Source: JAJBWD01 sp041670885
Lineage (GTDB): Bacteria; Bacillota; Clostridia; Clostridiales; Clostridiaceae
Reading direction: 5' to 3'
Assembly: GCA_041670885.1 (NCBI GenBank)
Contig: JBAXYJ010000059.1
Span: 1 to 13,053, forward strand
DNA length: 13,053 bases
The notes beneath the pieces were generated by a model. It made no database searches. It had not been told where the DNA came from and saw only the letters and a list, made by a program, of their open reading frames with translations. This document shows positions 1-8,186 of this stretch, piece after piece. A program made the translations under genes and the position numbers. Every line of letters starts with the position of its first letter. The stretch's first letter is position 1.

Positions 1-2
1 AA

Positions 3-830
3 CTGAAAAGTGTGCCGCTTTTAGCCTCAAAGGATGCATTGAGAAAAAGCATGGAAGAAAACTATGGCAGCTACGTTACAAGTCCACTTATAGAAAAATG
101 GATTAATGATCCTCAAAATGCACCTGGCAGGCTAACCTCCAGTCCCTGGCCGGACCGGATAGAAATTCAATCAATTAAAAAGATATCAAAAGTTACTTAT
201 GAGGTTAAGGGAGAAATAATCGAAATAACAAGTACTGAAATGATAGATGGCGGCTATGCAGCTAAGCGGCCTATTACGCTCTTAGTAAAAAAGACCAATA
301 ATAGATGGATGATTTACCATGTCACTCTGGGCAGTTACAGGAAAACAACTTCAATTGTATATGAAAATAAAGAATATGGCTTTAATTTTATTCTTCCTGA
401 GAGTTGGCAGGACTATAAAATTCTAACTGATAAATGGGAAGGGTATTCAATTAAAGAAGCTAAAAGCGGTAAAATTGTTAAAATCGGTCCTGTTATATAC
501 ATCAGACATCCAAAGTGGTCTGAGAAAGCTAAGCGGCAGGATATTCCAATTATGGTATTTACAATAGAAGAGTGGAACTCTTTGCAAAAGGAGGAATTCC
601 ATATTGGCGCTGCACCAATAGGCCCAAAGGAGCTTGGACGAAATTCAGAATATGTTTTTGCACTTCCGGCCAGGTATAACTTTAAATTTTATGAAGGCTA
701 TGAAGAAGTAGAATATATTATAAACAGTAATTCTCTTGAACCAACCAAATTAGAAAGGCCGGCTATAACTAGCTGGCCTGCTCTTCATTTAATTTATCCA
801 CATATTCATAAACGGACTTGGCATCTTTAA
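3..830 (+). CDS. Two-domain protein of unknown function, 5' end outside window
   Basis: The frame is open to the left edge and no ribosome binding site is visible before the first possible start (GTG at 12), so the N-terminus, perhaps with a signal peptide, is probably missing. Counting from that GTG, residues 1 to about 110 look like a small alpha/beta NTF2-like domain containing RLTSSPWPDRIEI and RPITLLVKK. Residues about 115-245 form a second domain containing YGFNFILPESW, IYIRHPKW, HIGAAPIGP and VFALPARYNF. I recall similar architecture in uncharacterised clostridial and bacillar proteins, but no function is known to me. The last 26 residues (LERPAITSW onward) look unlike a normal C-terminus. 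They run through a hairpin at 756-779 and overlap the convergent HAD gene by 62 bp. One extra T at 750-751 would explain this, because without it the protein would end EPTK-stop. Confidence 0.75.
   Translation: MKSVPLLASKDALRKSMEENYGSYVTSPLIEKWINDPQNAPGRLTSSPWPDRIEIQSIKKISKVTYEVKGEIIEITSTEMIDGGYAAKRPITLLVKKTNNRWMIYHVTLGSYRKTTSIVYENKEYGFNFILPESWQDYKILTDKWEGYSIKEAKSGKIVKIGPVIYIRHPKWSEKAKRQDIPIMVFTIEEWNSLQKEEFHIGAAPIGPKELGRNSEYVFALPARYNFKFYEGYEEVEYIINSNSLEPTKLERPAITSWPALHLIYPHIHKRTWHL
756..779. terminator. Hairpin between convergent genes, possible bidirectional terminator
   Basis: A 9-bp stem, AGGCCGGCT against AGCTGGCCT with one G-T pair, encloses a 6-nt loop. The TAG stop of the minus-strand HAD gene starts in the loop. 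The flanks are only moderately T-rich on either strand, so termination strength is uncertain. The hairpin lies inside the present plus-strand reading frame, which suggests that frame originally ended before it. Confidence 0.4.
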
Positions 831-1380
831 AGCATATCCCGTGGATACCTAGTTCCCTGGCTGCTTCTATGTTTTTATCAAAATCATCGATGAAGACACA
901 TTCCTCAGGTTCCAGGCTGTATTTATTAAGAAGTAATTCGTATATCTCCTTTTCAGGCTTCAACAGCTTAACACGGCATGAAATCACCATTCCGTCGGCT
1001 TCCTTTATAAAACTGAATTTATTATAGATATATTCAAAAGCTGTTTCATGAAAATTGGAAAGAAGGTAAATTCTGCATCCGCTGCTTTTTAAATAGCCGA
1101 GAAGTGTTATGGATTCTTCCATAGGAATAAGAATTTCACTCCAGTTTCCCATAATACATTTTATCTCTTTTTCCAGGGAGGGCTGTCTGCTGCAAAATCT
1201 CATTACAGCCTCTTCCTGAGAAATAGTTCCTCTGTCTAAAGACTGCCACTCGGGACTTTTAAATATAGTTTCGTACAAAGTATTAACTGTTTCCTCATTA
1301 CCAAATTTCTTTTCCAAATATTCCATAGGATCAAATGATAAAAGTGTATTTCCAATATCAAATATTATATTCTTAATCAT
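769..1380 (-). CDS. HAD-superfamily phosphatase, YihX-like
   Basis: A 203-residue haloacid-dehalogenase-type hydrolase, probably a soluble phosphatase for a small phosphorylated metabolite. Motif I is IIFDIGNTLLSF with nucleophile D8. The +2 position is Gly instead of Asp, as in the FDLGN (YihX-type) subgroup. Motif II is LLSNF (S108), motif III is K141 in KPEKEIY, and motif IV is FIDD (D165, D166) followed by NIEAARELGI. The helical cap lies between about residues 15 and 85. Length is normal for the subfamily. The ATG is supported by AAGGAG about 6 nt upstream (near 1387-1392 on the minus strand). It is transcribed away from the MBL gene and converges on the protein at the left edge. YihX dephosphorylates glucose-1-phosphate in E. 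coli, but the substrate here cannot be read from sequence. Confidence 0.9.
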   Translation of the reverse strand: MIKNIIFDIGNTLLSFDPMEYLEKKFGNEETVNTLYETIFKSPEWQSLDRGTISQEEAVMRFCSRQPSLEKEIKCIMGNWSEILIPMEESITLLGYLKSSGCRIYLLSNFHETAFEYIYNKFSFIKEADGMVISCRVKLLKPEKEIYELLLNKYSLEPEECVFIDDFDKNIEAARELGIHGICFKDAKSVYEYVDKLNEEQAS

Positions 1381-1400
1381 AAAAATCTCCTTAAAATTAA

Positions 1401-1429
1401 ATTATAAGATACAAGTAACCTTTTATTAA
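1401..1429 (-). promoter_or_regulatory. Putative promoter of the HAD gene
   Basis: On the minus strand TTAATA and a perfect TATAAT are separated by 17 bp, 20 bp upstream of the start codon. The -10 is perfect and the -35 matches four of six positions. Confidence 0.4.
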
Positions 1430-1483
1430 TTATACAATAAAATTACATAATTTGCAGGGATGATTAATGAAAAATTGTATCTA

Positions 1484-1512
1484 TTGCAAATACCGCCTCT
1501 ATGAGTTATCTT
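1484..1512 (+). promoter_or_regulatory. Putative promoter of the MBL-fold gene
   Basis: TTGCAA, a 17-bp spacer and TATCTT lie 32 bp upstream of the ATG at 1544. Each hexamer matches four of six consensus positions. It is divergent from the HAD promoter in the same 160-bp gap. Confidence 0.35.
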
Positions 1513-1543
1513 AAAGTATACACAAAAACAAAGGAGAAAATGA

Positions 1544-2461
1544 ATGGAAATAAAAGAGATAAAGGGAGATACCTATTGTATTGATACAGGAATGTCGTAT
1601 ATACCTTTTTATAAGATTAACGATGAAGAAATAATTATGCTGGATACAGGCTGGGCAAAGGGAGAGCGAAAAGGGATAGATAAGATTTTGGAAGAAAACA
1701 ATTTTAAGGTAGTTGGCATTATAAACAGCCATGCCCACATAGATCATATTGGAAATAATTCATACCTTAAGGAGAAATATAACTCCATTATTGCTATGCC
1801 ATCCTATGAAGCTCTGGTATGCAGCTCTACAGTAAATCTAAAGGTTTATTACAGCAGTCAGACATTAACAGATGTCACTGAACATTATGGGCATATGGTT
1901 TGTGAAACGGATATTATGATTTCTGATGACCAGAATAAAATATATGTATGCGGAATTAAATTTAAAATTGTTCATACACCGGGGCACAGTCCTGCCCATA
2001 TATGCATTATCACTCCTGATAATGTAGCTTATTTAGGAGATGCACTGATAAGCTATGAAGTTATGGAAGGTGCTAAGATGCCTTACGCTTATATACTCAG
2101 AGAGGATTTAAGCAGCAAAGCAAAGCTTTATGACTTAAAATGCAGTAAATACGTAGTGGCTCACAAAGGAATGTATGACGACATCACAAATCTTATAACT
2201 GATAATATTGATTTTTATAAGAATAGAGCAGAAAGAATTTATAATTTTATTGTAGGCAGCATGACAATGGAAGATATTTTAAAGACTGTAATTAAAAATT
2301 TCCATATTAATGTGAAAACCAGATTCAAATATGCCAAAATAGAAAGAATGTTAAGGTCTTACGTAGAATATTTGTATGAAACAGGAAAAATTGAACTGAT
2401 TATGGAGGATGGATTTATTAAATATCACCCCTGGGGCGGAAAAACTAACCAAATATCATAA
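1544..2461 (+). CDS. MBL-fold metallo-hydrolase
   Basis: A 305-residue metallo-beta-lactamase-fold protein, cytoplasmic because no signal peptide is seen. The metal-binding set is complete: H63, H65, D67 and H68 in the HAHIDH motif, H148 in HTPGHS, D166 in YLGDALIS, and H207 in VVAHKG. The fold occupies about residues 1-215. The remaining 90 residues are helical and rich in charged residues (MEDILKTVIKNF, KIERMLRSYVEYLYETGKI), resembling the winged-helix-like tail of LACTB2-like hydrolases. The ATG has AAGGAG at 1531-1536 with a 7-nt gap. It has its own promoter and a palindrome just after the stop, so it is probably transcribed alone. The substrate cannot be assigned, since this family includes thioesterases, nucleases, lactonases and glyoxalase II. 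Confidence 0.92.
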   Translation: MEIKEIKGDTYCIDTGMSYIPFYKINDEEIIMLDTGWAKGERKGIDKILEENNFKVVGIINSHAHIDHIGNNSYLKEKYNSIIAMPSYEALVCSSTVNLKVYYSSQTLTDVTEHYGHMVCETDIMISDDQNKIYVCGIKFKIVHTPGHSPAHICIITPDNVAYLGDALISYEVMEGAKMPYAYILREDLSSKAKLYDLKCSKYVVAHKGMYDDITNLITDNIDFYKNRAERIYNFIVGSMTMEDILKTVIKNFHINVKTRFKYAKIERMLRSYVEYLYETGKIELIMEDGFIKYHPWGGKTNQIS

Positions 2462-2489
2462 GTACTGTTCTGAAAGAAATGAAATGAGA

Positions 2490-2509
2490 TGCTCCATTAT
2501 AATGGAGCA
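2490..2509. terminator. Perfect palindrome between MBL gene and trkA remnant
   Basis: TGCTCCAT-TATA-ATGGAGCA is a perfect 20-bp palindrome, with 8-bp arms if the centre is left as a loop. It lies 28 bp after the MBL stop and 28 bp after the minus-strand remnant's stop. The plus side is followed by CCCC then TTAAATT, the minus side by a T-rich run. A weak-to-moderate bidirectional terminator is the simplest reading. Confidence 0.6.
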
Positions 2510-2537
2510 CCCCTTAAATTATTAAGCAATGTTTAAT

Positions 2538-2879
2538 TTATTCAACTGGCCCGAAAATCTTGTTTGTTTTTATCTGAGCATTTCTGTCTGCTAATAAAAG
2601 GATGTTATCTCCACCGTTAATGATTGTATCACCTCGAGTGATAATGGTATCTTTTCCGCGGGAGATAGCTATAAGTGCAGCATTTGCAGGAATTATCAAA
2701 TCTTTTATTGCCTTATTTGCAGCTTTGGAATGAACATCAACTTTCACCTGTACAATTGAATAATTACCGGGATTTATTTTCATCAGCGTTAATATGTTTT
2801 TAAGATCCATTCCTTCAACAACAATATGGCTCATTAAAAAACTTTTAAAAACAAAGGATATATAAGCGCAGGAAAACAT
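2538..2879 (-). pseudogene. Truncated TrkA-family potassium-uptake regulator, C-terminal RCK_C domain only
   Basis: The 113-residue frame matches the RCK_C (TrkA_C) domain of ion-channel regulators. Residues from about 16 on read MSHIVVEGMDLKNILTLMK, then YSIVQVKVDVHSKAANKAIKDL, then LIAISRGKD, ITRGDTIINGGDNILLLA. Full TrkA/KtrA proteins are about 220 residues, with an N-terminal NAD-binding Rossmann domain carrying a GxGxxG motif. That half is absent. The first 15 residues (MFSCAYISF and on) have no family resemblance, a stop codon sits directly before the ATG, and no good ribosome binding site precedes either ATG. This is most likely a 5'-deleted remnant whose lost part was replaced by the sequence carrying the pyc promoter. 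A free-standing RCK_C protein is possible but less likely. Confidence 0.7.
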
Positions 2880-2927
2880 TTATGATATTTATCTATTCAC
2901 ATCCTGCAAAATAAATATTCGCTATCT

Positions 2928-2943
2928 AATTTTATGGAAAATT
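2928..2943. promoter_or_regulatory. CodY-box-like dyad upstream of pyc
   Basis: AATTTT-ATGG-AAAATT has perfect 6-bp arms and a 4-bp centre. The CodY consensus AATTTTCWGAAAATT has the same arms but a 3-bp centre. It lies about 75 bp upstream of the predicted -35 of pyc. In AT-rich DNA such arms also arise by chance. Confidence 0.2.
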
Positions 2944-2963
2944 TTAGTAGTCCTATATAAAAA

Positions 2964-2982
2964 ATGTAAACGTTTTGCAAAT
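2964..2982. promoter_or_regulatory. cre-like site upstream of pyc (possible CcpA control)
   Basis: ATGTAAACGTTTTGCAAAT contains the palindromic core AAACGTTT and resembles the CcpA cre consensus WTGNAARCGNWWWCA, but the closing CA is displaced by one base. It lies about 40 bp upstream of the predicted -35 of pyc. Carbon-source control of this anaplerotic gene would make biological sense. The site is a resemblance only. Confidence 0.3.
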
Positions 2983-3017
2983 AATTATAAAAGTTTTTAA
3001 ATTATCAGCTTTTTTTA

Positions 3018-3046
3018 TTGATGTATGTGGATTACTACTATATAAT
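3018..3046 (+). promoter_or_regulatory. pyc: Promoter of pyc
   Basis: TTGATG, a 17-bp spacer and a perfect TATAAT form a good sigma-A promoter. Predicted transcription start is near 3053, leaving a leader of about 80 nt before the ATG at 3134. Confidence 0.65.
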
Positions 3047-3076
3047 AAAAGAAATAATTATGAATGTTTATGCTTA

Positions 3077-3097
3077 TAACGACAAAAATGTTCGTTA
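3077..3097 (+). other. pyc: Small hairpin in the pyc leader
   Basis: TAACGACA pairs with TGT-(T)-CGTTA around an AAAA loop: an 8-bp stem with one bulged T. It lies between the predicted transcription start and the ribosome binding site. It matches no riboswitch or BirA operator that I know, and may be incidental. Confidence 0.25.
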
Positions 3098-3133
3098 AAA
3101 AGAAAACATTAAATTTAGTTAGGAGGACTAAAC

Positions 3134-6100
3134 ATGGAATTTAAAAGAGTTCTGGTTGCAAATAGAGGGGAAATTGCAATTAGAATATTCAGGGCTTGCA
3201 GTGAGCTTGGCATAAGGACGGTAGCAATTTATTCAGCAGAAGATAAGAATTCATTATTTAGATCAAAGGCGGATGAGGCATATCAAATAGGAGAAAACAA
3301 GGGTCCTGTAGAGGCATATCTAAATATTGATGAAATAATAGACTTGGCACTGAAAAAAGGTGTCAATGCAATACATCCCGGATATGGATTCCTTTCTGAA
3401 AATCCTGAATTTGCAAGAAAATGTACGGAAGCAGGTATTGAATTTATCGGACCAACAAGTTATATGATGGATCAGCTTGGTGATAAGATAAAATCAAAAA
3501 TTGTTGCTAAAGAAGCAGGTGTTCCCGTAATCCCTGGTGTTGAAAAACCTATTGAATCTGAGGAAGAGGCTAAAGAGTTTGCTGCTTCCTGTGGATATCC
3601 TGTAATGCTGAAAGCAGCTGCCGGGGGCGGCGGAAGAGGCATGAGAATAGTAAGGAAATCTGAAGATCTTATTTCTTCATACTACAGTGCAAAGAGCGAG
3701 GCAAGAAAGGCCTTTGGAATAGATGATATTTTTATAGAAAAATATCTTGAGAAGCCAAAGCATATAGAAGTTCAGATTCTTGGAGATAAATACGGAAACA
3801 TAGTCCACCTTTATGAAAGAGACTGTTCAATCCAGAGAAGACATCAGAAATTGATTGAATTTACTCCTGCCATAGCAATATCTGAAGAAAAAAGACAAGC
3901 AATTTGCAAGGATGCTGTTAAAATTGCAAAGCAGGTAGGCTACAGAAGTGCAGGAACAGCAGAATTTCTTGTAGATACAAATGGAAACCATTACTTTATA
4001 GAAATGAACCCAAGAATCCAGGTTGAACATACCATAACAGAAATGGTTACAGGAATAGACATTGTTCAGGCTCAGCTGCTGATAGCACAGGGATATAAGC
4101 TGGATTCACCGGAAATTGGAATAAAGTCACAGGATGATATAAAACCAAGAGGATATTCAATTCAGTGCAGAATCACCACAGAAGATCCTTCAAATAATTT
4201 TGCCCCTGACACAGGAAAGATTGAAACCTACAGGACTTCATCAGGATTTGGTGTAAGGCTTGACGGCGGTAACGGATTTGCTGGTGCCTATATCAGCCCT
4301 TATTATGACAGCCTGCTTGTAAAGATAATATCCTATGGAAGAACCTTTGAAGATGCTATTAGAAAAGCAGTACGTTCAGTAAAAGGAACAAGCATTACAG
4401 GAATTAAGACAAATTCATCCTTTATCATAAATGTATTAAATAATGACACATTTAAAAAAGGATTATGCGAAACTAACTTTATTGCAGAGAATCCGGAGCT
4501 TCTGGATATAATTCCTCATAAAGACCAGGAGCAAAGAATTTTAAATTATCTGGGGGATATTATAGTCAACGAAGGCAGAAATAAAATTAAGGAATTTGAT
4601 GTTCCGGTAGTTCCAAAGGTTATAATTCCAGATAATCTTACAGGGACAAAACAAATTTTAGATCAGATGGGACCTGATGGCCTTGTTAAATGGATACGGA
4701 GCCAGAAGAAGCTTCTTTTAACAGATACAACAATGAGAGATGCCCAGCAGTCCCTTATGGCCACAAGAGTAAGGACAAGGGATATACTGAAGATAGCTGA
4801 AGACACATCTGTTCTCGGAAAGGATCTTTTTTCACTTGAAATGTGGGGAGGAGCTACCTTTGATGTTGCTTATAGATACCTTCATGAATCACCCTGGGAA
4901 AGGCTCCATGAACTTAGAAAGAAGATCCCAAATCTGCTGTTCCAGATGCTTCTTCGGGGAGCTAATGCAGTAGGATATAAAAATTATCCTGACAATGTTA
5001 TAAGAGAATTTGTAAGGCAATCGGCGGATTCTGGAATAGATGTATTTAGAATATTTGACTCTTTAAACTGGTTGGAGGGAGTCAAGGTAGCTGTAGACGA
5101 GGTACTTAAAACAGGAAAAGTAGCAGAAGTGGCTATGTGCTATACAGGAGACATTCTTGACAAAAGCAGAAGTAAATATAACATTGAGTATTATGTGAAT
5201 AAAGCTAAAGAGATTGAAAAAATGGGTGCCCACATACTTGCTATTAAAGATATGTCCGCACTTCTTAAGCCCTATGCTGCATTTGAACTTATTTCTGCAT
5301 TGAAAAATGAAATATCAATTCCTATACACCTTCATACCCATGATACCAGCGGAAATGGTGTTGCATCTGTACTTATGGCGGCAGAAGCAGGGGTTGACAT
5401 TGTAGATACTGCTTTTAACAGTATGTCAGGACTTACAAGCAGTCCGGCACTTAATTCTATAGTTGCAGCTCTTGAAAATACCGGCAGGGATACAGAAATT
5501 AAACTTGACGGCATACAGAGAATAAGTGATTACTGGGGTGCTGTAAGACCTGTATATAAACAGTATGAATCCGATCTTAAATCAGGTACTGCAGAAATCT
5601 ATAAGTATGAGATACCCGGCGGTCAGTATTCAAATTTAAAACCTCAGGTGGAAAGCTTTGGCCTTGGACATAGATTTTATGAAATTAAACAGATGTATAA
5701 GGATGTTAATGAACTTCTTGGAGATATAGTAAAGGTTACGCCTTCCTCGAAAATGGTTGGAGACTTAGCGATTTTCATGGTTAAGAATGACCTGACAGCT
5801 AAAAATATTTGTGATAAGGGAAGAGACTTAGCTTTTCCTGACTCGGTTGTTGATTATTTTAAGGGAATGATGGGGCAGCCTGAAGGAGGATTCCCGGAGC
5901 AGCTTCAAAAGATTGTTCTTAAGGGTGCTCAGCCCATAACCTGCAGGCCCGGAGAACTTCTCCCACCTGAAGATTTTGAAAAGGATGAAAAATATCTGAA
6001 AGAAAAGTATGGAACAGAAGTAGTCTCAAAAAAACAAGTTATTTCATTTGCATTATATCCAAAGGTATATGAGGACTACCTTAAGTTCAAGATAGAATAT

Positions 6101-6568
6101 GGAGACCTTAGCAGAATGGGAAGCGATATATTCTTCCATGGACTTTATGAAGGTGAGACCTGTGAGGTTGAAATAGCAGATGGAAAGATATTAATTACTA
6201 AGCTTCTTAACGTTGGAATGCTGGACAGTGAGGGAAACAGGACTGTTACATTTGAAGTCAATGGATTCAGAAGAGAAATAAAGATTAAAGACAAAATTGC
6301 ACATACTGCAGGGGTGAGCGCTAATAGCTATACACAGATGGCAGATCCTGAAAACAAGATGGAGCTTGGAGCAAGCATACCCGGAACAGTACTTAAGGTT
6401 CTTGTTAAAGAAGGGGATGTGGTTAAGGAAGGTCAAAGTCTTGTAGTCATTGAAGCTATGAAAATGGAAACAAATATTACAGCGTCTCTCCCTGGAAAGG
6501 TTGATGCTGTAACTGTAAAAGAAGGACAGCAGGTTAAAACTGGAGAACTTCTAGTAAAATTAGTTTAA
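3134..6568 (+). CDS. pyc: Pyruvate carboxylase, single-chain, biotin-dependent
   Basis: Makes oxaloacetate from pyruvate, bicarbonate and ATP, feeding the TCA branch and aspartate synthesis in the cytoplasm. The 1144 residues are the normal full length. The biotin carboxylase part (about 1-455) has the ATP-grasp loop GGGGRG at 164-169, ERDCSIQRRHQK at 228-239 and EMNPRIQVEHT at 290-300. The carboxyltransferase part (about 525-800) has LLTDTTMRDAQQS with metal ligand D531, K705 in AIKDMSALLKP (the modified, metal-bound Lys position) and HLHTHD with ligands H734 and H736. A PYC/OADA domain follows, then the biotinyl domain from about 1070, with biotin attached to K1110 in EAMKMET. AGGAGG at 3121-3126, 7 nt before the ATG, sets the start. 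It is flanked by its own promoter and terminator, so it is monocistronic. No frameshift or missing key residue was seen. Confidence 0.97.
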   Translation: MEFKRVLVANRGEIAIRIFRACSELGIRTVAIYSAEDKNSLFRSKADEAYQIGENKGPVEAYLNIDEIIDLALKKGVNAIHPGYGFLSENPEFARKCTEAGIEFIGPTSYMMDQLGDKIKSKIVAKEAGVPVIPGVEKPIESEEEAKEFAASCGYPVMLKAAAGGGGRGMRIVRKSEDLISSYYSAKSEARKAFGIDDIFIEKYLEKPKHIEVQILGDKYGNIVHLYERDCSIQRRHQKLIEFTPAIAISEEKRQAICKDAVKIAKQVGYRSAGTAEFLVDTNGNHYFIEMNPRIQVEHTITEMVTGIDIVQAQLLIAQGYKLDSPEIGIKSQDDIKPRGYSIQCRITTEDPSNNFAPDTGKIETYRTSSGFGVRLDGGNGFAGAYISPYYDSLLVKIISYGRTFEDAIRKAVRSVKGTSITGIKTNSSFIINVLNNDTFKKGLCETNFIAENPELLDIIPHKDQEQRILNYLGDIIVNEGRNKIKEFDVPVVPKVIIPDNLTGTKQILDQMGPDGLVKWIRSQKKLLLTDTTMRDAQQSLMATRVRTRDILKIAEDTSVLGKDLFSLEMWGGATFDVAYRYLHESPWERLHELRKKIPNLLFQMLLRGANAVGYKNYPDNVIREFVRQSADSGIDVFRIFDSLNWLEGVKVAVDEVLKTGKVAEVAMCYTGDILDKSRSKYNIEYYVNKAKEIEKMGAHILAIKDMSALLKPYAAFELISALKNEISIPIHLHTHDTSGNGVASVLMAAEAGVDIVDTAFNSMSGLTSSPALNSIVAALENTGRDTEIKLDGIQRISDYWGAVRPVYKQYESDLKSGTAEIYKYEIPGGQYSNLKPQVESFGLGHRFYEIKQMYKDVNELLGDIVKVTPSSKMVGDLAIFMVKNDLTAKNICDKGRDLAFPDSVVDYFKGMMGQPEGGFPEQLQKIVLKGAQPITCRPGELLPPEDFEKDEKYLKEKYGTEVVSKKQVISFALYPKVYEDYLKFKIEYGDLSRMGSDIFFHGLYEGETCEVEIADGKILITKLLNVGMLDSEGNRTVTFEVNGFRREIKIKDKIAHTAGVSANSYTQMADPENKMELGASIPGTVLKVLVKEGDVVKEGQSLVVIEAMKMETNITASLPGKVDAVTVKEGQQVKTGELLVKLV

Positions 6569-6605
6569 CAGGATTAATTAAGGTCTAAATAAAACTCAAG
6601 TGTTT

Positions 6606-6649
6606 ACCGGTGAAGATAGTGAATTAACTATCTTCATCGGTTTTATTTT
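6606..6649 (+). terminator. pyc: Rho-independent terminator of pyc
   Basis: A 15-bp stem (CCGGTGAAGATAGT against ACTATCTTCATCGG, one G-T pair, plus a closing A-T) with loop GAATTA is followed by TTTTATTTT. It lies 38 bp after the pyc stop. Confidence 0.92.
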
Positions 6650-6733
6650 GCCTAAGAATATCAGAACTATATCTTTATTTCAGTCAGGTATCAGGGCTCT
6701 GGTGTGTGGCTTTGCAAGAACCAAAAACTGAAT

Positions 6734-6762
6734 CACTCTTTCTGCATCTTTTGAATACTTTA
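6734..6762 (+). promoter_or_regulatory. Possible mother-cell sporulation promoter (sigma-K-like)
   Basis: AATACTTTA matches all but the first base of the sigma-K -10 consensus CATAnnnTA. It is preceded by CAC 17 bp upstream, compatible with the short AC-type -35. It ends 31 bp before the TTG start of the GH18 gene. No good sigma-A promoter was seen in the same gap. The assignment leans on the spore function of the downstream protein. Confidence 0.25.
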
Positions 6763-6793
6763 ATAATGAATGATGTAAAAGGAGCTGAAGATA

Positions 6794-8080
6794 TTGCAGA
6801 TACATGTTGTCAGGCCAGGGGACACCCTCTGGAGGATATCTCAAATCTATAGAATACCGGTAAATCAATTAATCCAATCAAATCAGATACAAAATCCAGG
6901 AAATTTAGTAGTAGGACAGACAATAGTTATTCCAATCTGGGGTAAATACCATTTTGTAAAGCCGGGAGAGAGCTTATACCAGATAAGCAGGCTTTACAAT
7001 GTTCCAATATCAGAGATAATAAGAATAAACCAGATTAAAAATCCGAGCAGTATTCCTGCAGGTTTAAGACTTTACATCCCCCAGGCACCCCGTCCTACAG
7101 TGGATGTGGGAGCGTATATTGATCCAAGGATAACGGGAGCAAATTCACCTCAGGAAGTGGATAAGGTAGGAGAAAACCTGACTTTTCTCCAAATTTTCAG
7201 CTATGCTGTGAACCGGGATGGTACTCTGACACCTGTAATTGACCAGCCTTCAATTAATGCAGCATACAAAGATCGGGTCGTTCCTCTGATGGTACTAACG
7301 AATTTCGAAAACGGAACCTTCAGTACTGAACTGGCTACAGTGGTATTAACAGATGAAGCACTGCAGAATAAGATACTTGATGAGGCACTCCGGGTTATGG
7401 AGGAAAAGGGTTATCAGGGCCTTGATTTTGACTTTGAATACCTGGGAGCTGAAAACCGTGAGAGATATAATGCATTTTTGAGAAAAGCCAGGGTAAGGCT
7501 GAAGGAAAAAAATTATTTCATATCATCTGCCCTGGCTCCAAAGCTATCAGCTGATCAAAAAGGTGTTCTTTATGAAGGCCACGACTACAAGGCTCATGGC
7601 CAGATTATGGATTTCATTTTCTTTATGACCTATGAGTGGGGATGGTCAGGAGGTCCGCCTATGGCTGTTTCTCCAATCAATCAGGTTCGAAAAGTAATGG
7701 AGTATGCTATATCTGAAGTGCCGCGAAGTAAAATCATGATGGGTATACCCCTCTATGGATATGACTGGACTCTTCCCTATGTAAAAGGCGGCAGGTTTGC
7801 CAGGTCCATAAGCTCTCAGCAGGCAATTGCACTGGCCCTTAAATACGGCGCTGCTATTGAATACGATACAGTATCCCAGGCACCTCACTTTAATTACGTT
7901 GATGAGCAGGGGAGAAAACATGAAGTTTGGTTTGAGGATGCAAGGAGTATACAGGCAAAGTTTAACCTGGTTAAGGAGCTTGGAATAAGAGGCTTCTTTT
8001 ACTGGGTACTTGGCAGGGATTTTCCACAGAACTGGCTGCTGCTGCAGGATAATTTTGTACCTAGAAAGAGAGTACCATAA
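6794..8080 (+). CDS. yaaH: Spore cortex-lytic LysM-LysM-GH18 glycosidase (YaaH/SleL type)
   Basis: A 428-residue protein with the exact layout of YaaH/SleL, the spore N-acetylglucosaminidase that degrades cortex fragments during germination (about 427-430 residues in Bacillus). LysM 1 (residues 2-47) begins IHVVRPGDTLWRIS, and LysM 2 (51-96) has YHFVKPGESLYQIS. Both bind peptidoglycan. The GH18 barrel spans about 100-420, with catalytic motif GLDFDFEYL (D211, D213, general acid E215). MMGIPLYGYDW and GIRGFFYWVLG are typical late barrel strands. There is no signal peptide, as expected for proteins loaded onto the forespore from the mother cell. The start is TTG, fixed by AAAAGGAG at 6777-6784, 9 nt upstream. 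It is separated from pyc by a strong terminator. Genomes often hold several paralogues, so exact orthology to yaaH is not certain. Confidence 0.93.
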   Translation: MQIHVVRPGDTLWRISQIYRIPVNQLIQSNQIQNPGNLVVGQTIVIPIWGKYHFVKPGESLYQISRLYNVPISEIIRINQIKNPSSIPAGLRLYIPQAPRPTVDVGAYIDPRITGANSPQEVDKVGENLTFLQIFSYAVNRDGTLTPVIDQPSINAAYKDRVVPLMVLTNFENGTFSTELATVVLTDEALQNKILDEALRVMEEKGYQGLDFDFEYLGAENRERYNAFLRKARVRLKEKNYFISSALAPKLSADQKGVLYEGHDYKAHGQIMDFIFFMTYEWGWSGGPPMAVSPINQVRKVMEYAISEVPRSKIMMGIPLYGYDWTLPYVKGGRFARSISSQQAIALALKYGAAIEYDTVSQAPHFNYVDEQGRKHEVWFEDARSIQAKFNLVKELGIRGFFYWVLGRDFPQNWLLLQDNFVPRKRVP

Positions 8081-8186
8081 ATGAAAATAAGTGAGTTTTC
8101 TTGAAGCAGGTTATTAAGCAGCAGTAATTTTATGAAAAAAAGAATACCTAACGCAGTAATTTATGCATATCACCAAGGAGGTAACG

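Noticed and set aside
6191..6436. Antisense frames inside pyc (also 3827-4030 and 5332-5514)
   Set aside because: They lie within highly conserved pyc coding sequence and show no start signals or protein family.
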